Origin: Methylobacterium oxalidis
Lineage (GTDB): Bacteria > Pseudomonadota > Alphaproteobacteria > Rhizobiales > Beijerinckiaceae
Reading direction: 5' to 3'
NCBI RefSeq assembly: GCF_007992195.1
Contig: NZ_BJZU01000030.1
Location: 1 to 49,834, forward strand
DNA: 49,834 bases
A program made the position numbers and the translations under genes. Under the pieces are notes generated by a model. It was not told the origin of the DNA and searched no databases. It saw only the letters and a list, made by a program, of their open reading frames with translations. Positions 33,001 through 40,677 of the stretch are shown here, in pieces (within the stretch, counting starts at the first letter, position 1; every line of letters starts with the position of its first letter).

Positions 33001-34162
33001 CGCGCACCGGCGCGAGACACCCGCCCCGGACACCGCAGACCTGGCCGGCGTCGTCGAGCGCTTCCTCCACGAGAGTGGCAGGCGGTCGGAGATCGCCGCC
33101 GTCGAGCCAGGAAACGGCATCCTGCGCCTGCGTTACGCCCGCCCGGAGACGCCGAAGGTCACGATCATCGTGCCGACGCGGGACCGGCTCGATCTCCTGG
33201 CCCCCTGCGTCGAGAGCATCCTGTCCGGAACCCGGTATCCCGACTTCGAGATTCTCGTCCTGGACAACGAGAGTGCAGGCCCCGAGACACAGGCCTACCT
33301 CGCGGAGCGGGCGGCCGATCCCCGATTCAGATCGGTGTCCTGTGCCGGAATCTTCAACTGGGCGCGGCTCAACAACCTCGGCGTGGCCCGGTCCGAGGGC
33401 GCCATCCTCGTCCTCCTCAACAATGATACCGCGGTGCTCGAACCGCACTGGCTCGACGAGCTCGTGTCGCACGCCCTGCGGCCGGAGGTCGGCGTGGTCG
33501 GAGCCAAGCTCCTCTATCCCGACGGTCGGGTGCAGCATGCCGGGATCGAGTTCGATGCCTCCGGAGAAGCCCGCCACGTCTGGCGCTACGCCTCACGCAA
33601 CGCCTCCGGCTACCTCGACCAGATCGAGATCGTTCGCAACGTCTCGGCGGTGACGGGCGCCTGCATGGCGTTCCGGCGGTCCGTCTTCGAGGCGCTCGGC
33701 GGGATCGACGAGACCCTCCGCGTGGCTTGGAGCGACGTCGATTTCTGCCTGCGCGCCCGCGAGGCGGGCCTGCGCGTCCTCTGGACGCCGCACGCCGGGC
33801 TTCTCCACCACGAGGGAGCGACGCGCCTGTTCGACGCCTCGCCTCAGGACGCGGAGCGGTTCGCCCGAGAGGCTGACTGCACGCGGGCGCAGCGGCGGGG
33901 CTCGTTCGCGGGCTTCGCCTATCAGAGTCCGCACCTCGTCACGCACGAGGACGAGCCCCGCCTCGCCACGCGCCCGCTGGCAGCGATGGCCGAGGCCAAC
34001 CGGACTGCAGCCATGGGAGCGGCCGACGGCTCGATGGCCGCGGATGCGATTCCGCCGGCGGCTCGCGAGGCCCCTGCCCCCGAGCGGCCCGGCCCGCGCT
34101 GGTACCACCGCGCGCGGATCGAGAGCGCGAGACGTTTGTGGAGGGGGCTGCGCCGCCACTGA
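30044..34162 (+). CDS. Giant multi-domain family 2 glycosyltransferase with a DUF4214-like segment
   Basis: A 1372-residue cytoplasmic protein, ATG overlapping the acyltransferase stop codon. Residues ~1-250: a GT2-like domain of the 'Glyco_tranf_2_4' type (WDEADMLGFFFRHYDSFVDR, VVYDDGSTDGS). Residues ~290-520: a full GT-A domain (PLVSVLVKSYNHAPYVAQTI, VVTDDASVDAT, LAILNSDDWALPGRLA). Residues ~640-690: a DUF4214-like helical repeat (LLYRIVLARDPDDGGLRHHL). Residues ~780-1000: a degenerate GT2-like half (LLTDQDIHSSGGRR, SSLVLFRSDLIGRLGGW). Residues ~1035-1290: a WbbL-type rhamnosyltransferase-like domain (PKVTIIVPTRDRLDLLAPCV, LVLLNNDTAVLEPHWLDELV). The tail is Ala/Pro-rich. It probably adds several sugars in order to a surface glycan or protein, including the 3-N-acylamino sugar made by the three preceding enzymes. 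Confidence 0.85.
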   Translation: MTKPVVHLYTVCWDEADMLGFFFRHYDSFVDRYVVYDDGSTDGSREILAAHPKVELRAFTRVEAESFVLSHKAMQDEAWKESRDVADWVVVTAIDEHLHVRGRAMAGYLAEQASLGVTLVPALGFDMNHPEMPDDHGLLVDRVTRGRPRIAFNKLSVFKPEALRKSGFGPGRHAAEPQGDLRLPARDELMLWHYKHLGFARNAAREAAQAERLGRVDRVQGYGRHYLWGETRLRTFWDEMEREARDLSAKRFDPAVAAIRPLWWEERSDIVRAPAEHPPSAQAGRHEPAPLVSVLVKSYNHAPYVAQTIRSLLDQTFQDFEIVVTDDASVDATADIVRGFADPRIRLEVLPENRGISGAMNATIARARGRYLAILNSDDWALPGRLARQVAFLEANPGVAAVFGMPRAVDEGGVPTVPFNDFRAPLRLPDFSRRSWLRQFFFHGNCLCAPTAMIRRSAYEAVGAYDPRLTNYQDLDMWIRMLVAGQAFHVLDEELTAFRIRAGDANMSAPRPDTHLRSAFEKTKILRHFADLDRASFDAVFGPGPDGSGDTFPADRPVALCVAELARRSPRVEYQHFALEVFYEAAARTEDFHRLRAEAGTIDAFGLQAVTARDRIIADLHRQPGRGFAYPHDAAECRRLTDIALLYRIVLARDPDDGGLRHHLGALRQGRDLRRIAEGFVASHEFAVLRGEDTAAVVLCRQAAGRAPSESERDLAPDELAVTLVRSPEVRARHAVLPGLYPDGLPLGAPHLYAWWVEEAEVLRRGPRRPADTSASVSGSGLLLSLIVLIDRPPDRAEVALLRRMAAGAACQIVLAPLDAASDAATRALCAGQSRFACAPGDPTEASRSDADAGSAAGLVLDRAQARCRGPFTALLRPGDLIALDVVAALQPLLDGADVLLTDQDIHSSGGRRSDPAFNGRWDPDACLARPPSSLVLFRSDLIGRLGGWSGAAGGLADPSLIQWSLLLRAGHHLAPERIRAAHRLLAHRRETPAPDTADLAGVVERFLHESGRRSEIAAVEPGNGILRLRYARPETPKVTIIVPTRDRLDLLAPCVESILSGTRYPDFEILVLDNESAGPETQAYLAERAADPRFRSVSCAGIFNWARLNNLGVARSEGAILVLLNNDTAVLEPHWLDELVSHALRPEVGVVGAKLLYPDGRVQHAGIEFDASGEARHVWRYASRNASGYLDQIEIVRNVSAVTGACMAFRRSVFEALGGIDETLRVAWSDVDFCLRAREAGLRVLWTPHAGLLHHEGATRLFDASPQDAERFAREADCTRAQRRGSFAGFAYQSPHLVTHEDEPRLATRPLAAMAEANRTAAMGAADGSMAADAIPPAAREAPAPERPGPRWYHRARIESARRLWRGLRRH

Positions 34163-34536
34163 CGGCGCTGACGCAGCGTCGATCGGTCGAACGTCGCCGA
34201 CGGGGCAACCCGACGGGTGCAACCTGTCCGATGAGCTCCGTCGCCACGTCCCGAGCAGGCAGGGACCATCGCGGCCGCCGATTGCCATTCATTCCCGCGC
34301 ATGGTTGCCGGAAAATCCCGATGCGGTTTCCTATATATCATGGCATTGTCGGGCACTTTAGCAAGTACATCTCATAAACGTGCTAAATCTGCATCAGTAA
34401 CTCTGAAGATATGATCCATAATCGCCCGAACATGGATTAGAATTGACTCCACTCGATCTTCATTAACTGATCGTCCTGGGGTCTGACTCGTCCAGAACCT
34501 CATTATCGATTATGCAACTGAAAGTATGGTGGGCTT
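34163..34536. other. AT-rich intergenic region upstream of the autotransporter gene
   Basis: A 374-bp gap whose last ~250 bp are clearly AT-rich against the GC-rich surroundings. It contains CTATATATCA near 34331, an inverted repeat TTTAGCA (34357-34363) / TGCTAAA (34381-34387), and a TTGACT hexamer (34443-34448) without a good -10 box at 16-18 bp. The region probably holds the autotransporter promoter and a site for an AT-binding regulator. I see no gene. Confidence 0.45.
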
Positions 34537-37500
34537 ATGTCGACGGTCGGATCGTCTCTGCGTCGGTCTCTATTGCTGAGCGTGCCGGTCTGGGCAGTCT
34601 TGGTGGCCGAAGGCCGTGCCGATTGCCAGCCGGCCGTGCCGACCGGCGGCCAGACCGTGACCTGCACCGGCACGCAGACCGGCGGCTTCGTCGCTCCTGC
34701 GAACGTCACGGGCCTCACCGTGAACATCCAGTCCGGCGCCACCGTCAGCGGCTCGCAGCAGACCAGCGCGGGAAATAACCCGGGTAACTCGACCGTGCGG
34801 GTCAACGGCGCGAGCACCGTGAACAACGCCGGCACGATCAGCAACGCGGCGCCGGTGAACCGCGACAGTTTCGGGGTCAACCTCTACGGCAGCGGCATCA
34901 CCCTGAACAATTCCGGCACGATCTCGCTCACGGCGCCAGCAGGCAACGCGGCGCTCCGGGTCTACGGCGCCTTCACGAGCGTTCAGGGGCAGCCGGCCGG
35001 CACGACCTTCGACAACCTCAGCATCGTCAACAGCGGCACGATCAACGTCACGCAGAACGGCAACGGGATCGCCCGCGGCATCTATGCCGGGGAGCGGATC
35101 GGGACGTTGACCATCACCAACACCGCGACGGGCCTGATCTCCGCCGCGCGCGGCGGCACTGCCACCGCCTCCGCCAACGCTGTCGCCGCCATCGATTCGG
35201 ACGACAACGTGCAATCCGTCACGGTGAACAACGCCGCTGGTGGCCGGATCACGGCGACGGGCGCCAACACGCAGGCCATCAGAGGCCGCGCCTCGTCCTT
35301 CGTCATCAACAACAGCGGTGCGATCACCAACACGGACGCGACCGCCGGTTCAGCCGCGATCGCGCTCTATGCGGACGATCCGCAGCCCTACAACAGCACC
35401 ATCACCAACACGGCGACCGGCGTGATCACCGGCGACGTGCGCAACACCGACGTCGACAACCAGACCGCGGCGAGCGCCGTCGCCAGCCGCCGCTCCGGCA
35501 CGATCACCAATGCCGGAACAATCAACGGCAACCTCATCTTCGGCAACGGCGACCAGACCATCAACAACACCGGCCGCATCTCCGGCAGCATCACGTTCCT
35601 CGACGTGGCCACGGCCGGTGCTGTCGCCGGCAGCGTCAACACGATCAATCTCGGCACCGGCTCGTCGATCGGTGGCAACATCACCGCCCGCGGCCTCGGC
35701 GCCAACGCCATCAATCTCGCGGGCACCGGCACGCTCACCGGCACCGTGACCGGGTTCACCAGCCTCACCCAGACCGCCGGCGCCTGGACCCTCGGCGCCG
35801 GCTCGGTGCAGAACCTGTCGGGCAACCTGACGGTGGCCGGCGGCAACCTGACCCTCGCCGCGGGCTCGACGCAGAACATCGGCGGCCGGATCCAGGTGAC
35901 GGGCTCAGGCGCGCAGCTCACCGTCAACAACGCGATCACCGACAAGGCCGTTCTGCTGGCGGGCTCGAACACCACCGTCGTCAACAACGGCACGCTGACC
36001 GGGACCGGGGCCGCAGGCCGCGCGAACAACGCCGGCACTCGCGTCTACGGAGTGCTCGCCGATTCGCCCTCCACCGGAAGCATCGCGAATATCACCGTCG
36101 TCAACAACGGCTCGATCAGCGTCACCGAGAACGGCGTCGGCATCTCGCGAGGCGTCTACGCGGGCGAACGAATCGACGCGATGACCCTCACCAACACGGG
36201 TCGCATCTCGGCGACGCGGGTCGGCAACGGCACCGCCGCGGTGGCGGCCGTGGACTCGGACGACGACGTGACGGCGCTCACGGTGACCAACCGCGCGGGC
36301 GGCCAGATCACCGGCACCGGCACGGGGGTGCGCGCCGTCCAGGGCCGGGCACGCAGCTACACCCTCGTCAACGAGGGCACCATCACGGGCCCTGCGGGCG
36401 GGCAGGCCGTCGTCATCTACGGCGCCGGCACCGCCACCCTCACCAACGCGGCTTCCGGTACGATCACGGGCGACGTCCGCCTCGTCGATGCCGATTCGGC
36501 CAACCCCACCAACAACCGGCGCAACAGCACGACGACCAACGCCGGCCGCATCGCGGGCAACATCGTCTACGGCGCGGCCAGCCACACGCTGACCAACACC
36601 GGCACCGTCACGGGCGGCATCACCTTCAACGACGTCGCCGCCAGCGTGAACACGGTCAATCTCGGCACCGGCTCGGTCATCGGCGGTGCCATCACGGCGC
36701 AGGGCCGGGGCACGAACGCCCTCGCCCTGTCGGGCACGGGCACGCTCGCCAGCAACGTCGTGGGCTTCACCACGCTGTCGCAGGCGGGCGGCGCCTACAC
36801 GCTGGCGGCCGGCACGACGCAGGGCTTCTCGGGCGGCGCCTCCGTCACCGGCGGCACGCTGACCGTGAACTCCGCGCTCAACGCCAACACGGCGGTCGGC
36901 AGCGCCGGCACGCTCGCGGGCACGGGCACGGTCGGCGGCACCCTGACGAACGGCGGAACCGTCGCGCCGGGCAGCGCCGCCGCGCCGACGGGCACGCTCG
37001 CGGTGGCCGGCGCCTACGTCCAGCAGGCCGGCGGCACCCTGCAGAGCACGATCACCCCGGAGGGACAGGCCGCGCGCCTCGCGGTGACGGGCGGCGCGAC
37101 CCTCGCGGGCACGGCGCGCGTCAGCCCGACGCCGGGCACCTACCTGCCGGGGACCCGCTACACGGTGCTCACGGCGCAGGGCGGCGTGCGCGGCGCCTTC
37201 GCGGCGGTGACGGACAACGGCACCCTGCCCTTCCTGATCCGGCCCGCCGCCTCGACGGACGCCAACAACGCCTACATCACGCTCGCGCAGCAGAGCTTCA
37301 CTCTGGTGGCGCTGACGCCGAACCAGGCCGGCGCCGCCCGCGGGCTCGACGCGGCGCTCGCCAACAACCCGGCGGCGCTCGCCGCCCTCGACAGCCAGAG
37401 CAACGCGGCGCTCGCCGGCGTGCTCGACCGCGCCGCGGGCCAGGGCTACGCCTCCGTGGCCGACCCGCAGCTGCGCGCCGGCCGCGCCTTCACCGACCAG

Positions 37501-38469
37501 CTCGTCTCCCGCGCCTACACGGCCAGCTTCGAGCCCGGCCCGACGCAGTTCACCCTGCCGCCGGCCGTCTACGCCGCGGACCTGCCGCAGCGGGCACCGG
37601 TGCCGGAGCCGCGGGTGATCGAGACGAGCCGCGGCTACGGAGTCTGGGCGACCGGCTACGGGCAGTTCGGCCGGGTCGACGGCACCCTGAACGCCGCCGG
37701 CCGCAGCGAGACCATCGCGGGCTTCGCGGGGGGCATCGACATGCACCCGCAGGTCGGCACCGTGCTCGGCATCTCGGCGGGCTACGGCTCGGTCGACGTC
37801 AGCCTCGGGCGCACCGGCGAGCGGGCGCACACGGATAACGGCCAGGTCGGCGTCTATGGCGGCCTCACGGACGGGGCGCTCTACGCCAATGCCGCTCTCG
37901 GCTATGCCCGGGCGGAGGGGCGCCTCGAGTGTCCGCCCGTCTTCGCCGCGCTCGGGGGCACGGGTGCCCGCGGCACGATCAGCGGCAACCAGTTCCTGTC
38001 GGCGGGCGAGGCGGGGTACCGCATCGCCTACGCGCCGGGGCAGGTCCTCGCGCCCTTCGTCGGCTTCCAGGTCACGACCTTCGACCAGGACCGCGTGCGC
38101 GAGGTCGGCGGCGGCCTGTTCAACCTGAACGTGGCCGGACGCGACTACCTCTCGGCGCGCACGCTGGTCGGCGGGCGCCTCGAATCCTCCGCCACGCTCG
38201 GCGGGCGGGTGTTCACAGTCGCCTTCAAGGCCGCCTACGTGCACGACTTCGCGGATGTCGGCCGGACGATCACCTCGGCCTTCGCGCTCGCCCCGGCAGT
38301 GCCCTTCGCCGTCGCGGGACGGCGCCTCGACCGGGACCGCGCCCTGATCGGGCTCGGTATCGGCACGCTGCTCGCCCCGGGCCTCACCGGCTTCGTCAAC
38401 TACGACGCCGAGGTGGCCTCGACCGACTCGATCCAGGCGGTTCGGGGCGGGCTTCGCTACAACTTCTGA
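34537..38469 (+). CDS. Autotransporter (type Va secretion) with duplicated beta-helix passenger
   Basis: A 1310-residue outer-membrane protein. The N-terminus has a basic start and a hydrophobic segment ending near EGRA (signal peptide, residues ~1-28). The passenger (~30-1000) is rich in Asn, Thr, Gly and Ala with many NNSGTI/TNTATG-type strands, as in parallel beta-helices. Two copies of a ~280-residue unit are evident (about 136-431 and 498-767). A linker with GTLAVAGAYVQQAGGTL begins the autotransporter-associated repeat region. The C-terminal ~280 residues form the beta-barrel, starting near GYGVWATGYGQFGRVDGTLN and ending in the aromatic LRYNF needed for outer-membrane insertion. No protease motif seen; probably an adhesin or surface-structure protein. 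Confidence 0.9.
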   Translation: MSTVGSSLRRSLLLSVPVWAVLVAEGRADCQPAVPTGGQTVTCTGTQTGGFVAPANVTGLTVNIQSGATVSGSQQTSAGNNPGNSTVRVNGASTVNNAGTISNAAPVNRDSFGVNLYGSGITLNNSGTISLTAPAGNAALRVYGAFTSVQGQPAGTTFDNLSIVNSGTINVTQNGNGIARGIYAGERIGTLTITNTATGLISAARGGTATASANAVAAIDSDDNVQSVTVNNAAGGRITATGANTQAIRGRASSFVINNSGAITNTDATAGSAAIALYADDPQPYNSTITNTATGVITGDVRNTDVDNQTAASAVASRRSGTITNAGTINGNLIFGNGDQTINNTGRISGSITFLDVATAGAVAGSVNTINLGTGSSIGGNITARGLGANAINLAGTGTLTGTVTGFTSLTQTAGAWTLGAGSVQNLSGNLTVAGGNLTLAAGSTQNIGGRIQVTGSGAQLTVNNAITDKAVLLAGSNTTVVNNGTLTGTGAAGRANNAGTRVYGVLADSPSTGSIANITVVNNGSISVTENGVGISRGVYAGERIDAMTLTNTGRISATRVGNGTAAVAAVDSDDDVTALTVTNRAGGQITGTGTGVRAVQGRARSYTLVNEGTITGPAGGQAVVIYGAGTATLTNAASGTITGDVRLVDADSANPTNNRRNSTTTNAGRIAGNIVYGAASHTLTNTGTVTGGITFNDVAASVNTVNLGTGSVIGGAITAQGRGTNALALSGTGTLASNVVGFTTLSQAGGAYTLAAGTTQGFSGGASVTGGTLTVNSALNANTAVGSAGTLAGTGTVGGTLTNGGTVAPGSAAAPTGTLAVAGAYVQQAGGTLQSTITPEGQAARLAVTGGATLAGTARVSPTPGTYLPGTRYTVLTAQGGVRGAFAAVTDNGTLPFLIRPAASTDANNAYITLAQQSFTLVALTPNQAGAARGLDAALANNPAALAALDSQSNAALAGVLDRAAGQGYASVADPQLRAGRAFTDQLVSRAYTASFEPGPTQFTLPPAVYAADLPQRAPVPEPRVIETSRGYGVWATGYGQFGRVDGTLNAAGRSETIAGFAGGIDMHPQVGTVLGISAGYGSVDVSLGRTGERAHTDNGQVGVYGGLTDGALYANAALGYARAEGRLECPPVFAALGGTGARGTISGNQFLSAGEAGYRIAYAPGQVLAPFVGFQVTTFDQDRVREVGGGLFNLNVAGRDYLSARTLVGGRLESSATLGGRVFTVAFKAAYVHDFADVGRTITSAFALAPAVPFAVAGRRLDRDRALIGLGIGTLLAPGLTGFVNYDAEVASTDSIQAVRGGLRYNF

Positions 38470-38481
38470 CCGGTCCGGCCA

Positions 38482-38500
38482 GAGCCGCCCTCAGCGGCTC
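38482..38500. terminator. Hairpin at the 3' end of the autotransporter gene
   Basis: GAGCCGC-CCTCA-GCGGCTC forms a 7-bp stem starting 13 bp after the stop codon and overlapping the stop of the convergent small gene. No U tract. Confidence 0.35.
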
Positions 38501-38763
38501 CCGCCGCCGCCGCCGTTGGCGCTGCCGTTCGGGATCGCCCGCTCGGGGAAGCTCGCGTTGCCGCCCGCGGCGGAGTTCGTGGTGATCGTCTCGGCGCCGG
38601 TGGCGCCCGGGGCGATGACGATGTCCCGGCTGTTGCCGGTCGTGTTCGGCTGGGTCTGAACCACTACGCCGGGCCGGCCGGGGGGCAGGGTGCCCGGCAG
38701 GATCTGAGCCAGGGCCGGGCCCGCATTCAGGAGGGCGAGGCCGGCGAGAAGGGCGCGCGTCAT
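38491..38763 (-). CDS. Small predicted secreted protein, Gly/Asn-rich
   Basis: A 90-residue protein from the ATG at 38763. MTRALLAGLALLNAGPALAQ is a clear signal peptide (cleavage after ALA). The mature ~70 residues are rich in Gly, Asn, Thr and Pro with no cysteine and end in GGGGGSR. No family recognised. It converges on the autotransporter gene with 21 bp between the stop codons. The frame is open further upstream, but only this start gives a signal peptide. Confidence 0.55.
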   Translation of the reverse strand: MTRALLAGLALLNAGPALAQILPGTLPPGRPGVVVQTQPNTTGNSRDIVIAPGATGAETITTNSAAGGNASFPERAIPNGSANGGGGGSR

Positions 38764-39110
38764 CGGGATTTCCACAGGTCTGGGGCCGCCGCGGCGAATG
38801 TTGCCGCGGCCTCGGGGCGGACGGAGGATCTGCCGGCCTGATCGAAAGCTAAGATCGGAGCGGGCGGGCGCAAGCGGGGCGCGACCGCGCACGAACGGCG
38901 CAGGGCGGCACACCGCAAGAAAGAGCCCGCCGCGGTCGGGCGACCGGGCGGGCGAAGCCTTGGGAGGAACGCCGTCGAAACAGCGATGAACGGAAGGTAG
39001 GCCGATTCACAACCGTGGCAATTCCGATGCACGCTGGGCTGGTATGCCAAGGGCGCGTGGATGGGCGCGTGCGCACGCATCGTGGTCCGCTGCTCGGCCC
39101 GGATCCGGGA
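38764..39110. other. Intergenic region between two minus-strand small genes
   Basis: A 347-bp GC-rich gap with a strong hairpin on the minus strand (38915-38953). Apart from that and the presumed promoter of the secreted-protein gene, I see nothing gene-like. Confidence 0.3.
38915..38953 (-). terminator. Intrinsic terminator-like hairpin with U-rich tail
   Basis: GCCCGCC (38925-38931) pairs with GGCGGGC (38947-38953), and inside it CGGTC pairs with GACCG around a GGGC loop, with one bulged base. Read on the minus strand the stem is followed by TCTTTCTT. It would end transcripts from the 94-residue gene at 39111-39395. Confidence 0.6.
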
Positions 39111-39395
39111 TCAGGCATCGTCCTCGGGGGCGAACACCTCGCCCTCTTCGGCGAGCCGGGCGTTGCCCTCGTCCGCCCGCAATTCCTTGAGCGCCCGGTA
39201 CTCCGCGATCAGCCTGCGCAACTCCGGGCTCGCCGGCGGCACGGCTTCGGCCTCGAGGGCCGCCGCGGTCGCGGCTTCGACCCGCGCCCGGTCTTCGTCC
39301 GAGAGGCCGGCCGGATCGGACAGCCCGAATTCCTGCGCGACGCGGGCGGCGATCTCGGCCCGCTTGCCCTCCGCCGTGCAAGCCGTATCGGACAT
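39111..39395 (-). CDS. Small acidic hypothetical protein
   Basis: A 94-residue, acidic, helical cytoplasmic protein. It begins MSDTACTAEGKRAEIAARVA and contains LSDEDRARVEAATAAALEAE and LRRLIAEYRALKELRADEG, with an acidic end (FAPEDDA). A strong GGGAGGAG site precedes the ATG. I recognise no family; the heptad-like spacing suggests a coiled coil. It is followed by the terminator at 38915-38953. Confidence 0.6.
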   Translation of the reverse strand: MSDTACTAEGKRAEIAARVAQEFGLSDPAGLSDEDRARVEAATAAALEAEAVPPASPELRRLIAEYRALKELRADEGNARLAEEGEVFAPEDDA

Positions 39396-39606
39396 GGCCT
39401 GACTCCTCCCTCTGCCGCGCCTGCGAGGCCGATTCTCCGGCCCCTGTCCCGCAATCCCGCGATCCGCGCTCCGTTCCGAGGGGCAGGGAACACGAACGCG
39501 CGGGCCATCCCGACGTCACGATCCCGTGCAGGATCGGGAGCCCGGAATGCCGAGACTGGGCCGGAGGCCGAGCGTACGGAATGTGACGGGCCCGAGAACC
39601 GCCAAG

Positions 39607-39631
39607 CTTTCGTCACGCTTTGTGGCGAAAG
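39607..39631 (+). promoter_or_regulatory. Leader hairpin before the PilZ-like gene
   Basis: CTTTCGTCAC (39607-39616) pairs with GTGGCGAAAG (39622-39631) with one G-U pair and a GCTTT loop, 38 bp upstream of the TTG start at 39670. Confidence 0.4.
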
Positions 39632-39669
39632 TCGCGCCTCGCCCACCCGGACCGGAGAGGAGCCTGCCT

Positions 39670-39957
39670 TTGCAGAAGTCCCACGCCGCGCGCCCGAGCG
39701 CCCTCGATGCGCGCCTGAGCGCACCCAAGACCGCCAAGATCCTGCTCGGCAACGAGATCGTCGGCTGCCACCTGCGTGAGGAGGGCGGCGACGACGCCCG
39801 CCTGGAGATGATCAGCGCCGCCGGCATCCCCGAGCATTTCGTCCTCGCCGTCGGCGATGGCGACGAGCGGCTCGCGCGGGTGACCTGCCGCAAGCAGGGC
39901 GCGAACGGCGCGGAGATCTGGGTGCAGTTCCTCGGCCCTGCCCGGCTCGCGGCCTGA
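39670..39957 (+). CDS. Small protein, possibly PilZ-like
   Basis: A 95-residue protein. I choose the TTG start at 39670, since GGAGAGGAG lies 7 bases upstream; the frame is open upstream with two ATGs (39526, 39547), but that stretch is basic and Pro-rich. The pattern KTAKILLGNEIVGCHLRE, LEMISAAGIPEHFVLAVGDG and ARVTCRKQGANGAEIWVQF follows the strand order of PilZ-type barrels in alphaproteobacteria (D-I-S-xx-GA, then F-x-L, then C-x-V-x-W/R and a final V-x-F). The canonical RxxxR c-di-GMP motif is absent, so c-di-GMP binding is doubtful. Confidence 0.45.
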   Translation: MQKSHAARPSALDARLSAPKTAKILLGNEIVGCHLREEGGDDARLEMISAAGIPEHFVLAVGDGDERLARVTCRKQGANGAEIWVQFLGPARLAA

Positions 39958-40048
39958 ACGGCCCGCCCGAGGCTTCGGCCTCGGGCACCGCGGCCCGCCT
40001 GCGGCGTTGGCGCTGGGAGAACCGGCGCACGACGAGGAGGCCGCCAGG

Positions 40049-40240
40049 ATGGACGACCGCACCGACACGCAGGCGCAGCGCATGCCGCACGGCAAGCCCG
40101 AGAGCGAGGGGCTCGCCAACGCCCCCCAGGACACCGCGACCGGCCGCGTGAAGCGGCAGGACGGGCCCCTGGAGCGCCCCGGCACCGAGGCCGAGGAGAG
40201 GGCCGGGAAGACGGACGCGAAGCGGCGCACGGATTTCTGA
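40049..40240 (+). CDS. Small hydrophilic protein of unknown function
   Basis: A 63-residue, strongly hydrophilic, probably disordered protein starting MDDRTDTQAQRMPHGKPESE and rich in Arg, Lys, Glu, Asp and Pro. GAGGAG lies 8 bases upstream of the ATG at 40049. The low complexity resembles stress-related small disordered proteins, but I recognise no family. Confidence 0.45.
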   Translation: MDDRTDTQAQRMPHGKPESEGLANAPQDTATGRVKRQDGPLERPGTEAEERAGKTDAKRRTDF

Positions 40241-40368
40241 TCGTCCGCCGATGCACGCCGTATGCCCCTGCGGCGGCTCGATGTTTTCGAGCGGCAAAGC
40301 TCCGTCGCAGGCCCCGGAACCGCGCCCATCGTCCGCCCGTTGGCCCGGGACCGACACGGGAGAGCATC

Positions 40369-40653
40369 ATGGGCACCATTACCGGCAGAACGACGATCCG
40401 CACGACCCTGGCGGCCACCCTTCTCCTCGGCCTCGGGGGCACGGCCCTCGCGCGCGGCGGCGGGGACGCGGGCAGCGGCCTGTCGCCCTACGCGGCCCTG
40501 TCCGGCAACGACCGCTCTGCGGGCGTGAACAACGGCAATTACCGCAATCCTCGCCTCGATCCCTACATTCGGGCCTACGGCGACGGCTACGACCGGCCGG
40601 TCCGCTACCGCCGCGCGCCGGTGCCGGGCCCCTATTACGGCTATCCCTACTGA
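40369..40653 (+). CDS. Small predicted secreted protein, Tyr/Pro-rich C-terminus
   Basis: A 94-residue protein. Residues ~10-28 are a hydrophobic signal sequence (TTLAATLLLGLGGTALARGG, cleavage after ALA). The mature chain contains SGNDRSAGVNNGNYRNPRLD and ends in a Tyr-rich stretch (GPYYGYPY). No cysteine. No family recognised. Convergent with the ModE-like regulator gene 24 bp away. Confidence 0.6.
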   Translation: MGTITGRTTIRTTLAATLLLGLGGTALARGGGDAGSGLSPYAALSGNDRSAGVNNGNYRNPRLDPYIRAYGDGYDRPVRYRRAPVPGPYYGYPY

Positions 40654-40677
40654 TCCGGGAGGCACTACGGCGCCGGC

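Noticed and set aside
27869..38469. The surface-glycan/autotransporter block as a recently acquired island
   Set aside because: The genes themselves have the GC-rich third-position bias of the rest of the window, and no integrase, tRNA or direct-repeat boundary is seen. Only the two upstream control regions are AT-rich.
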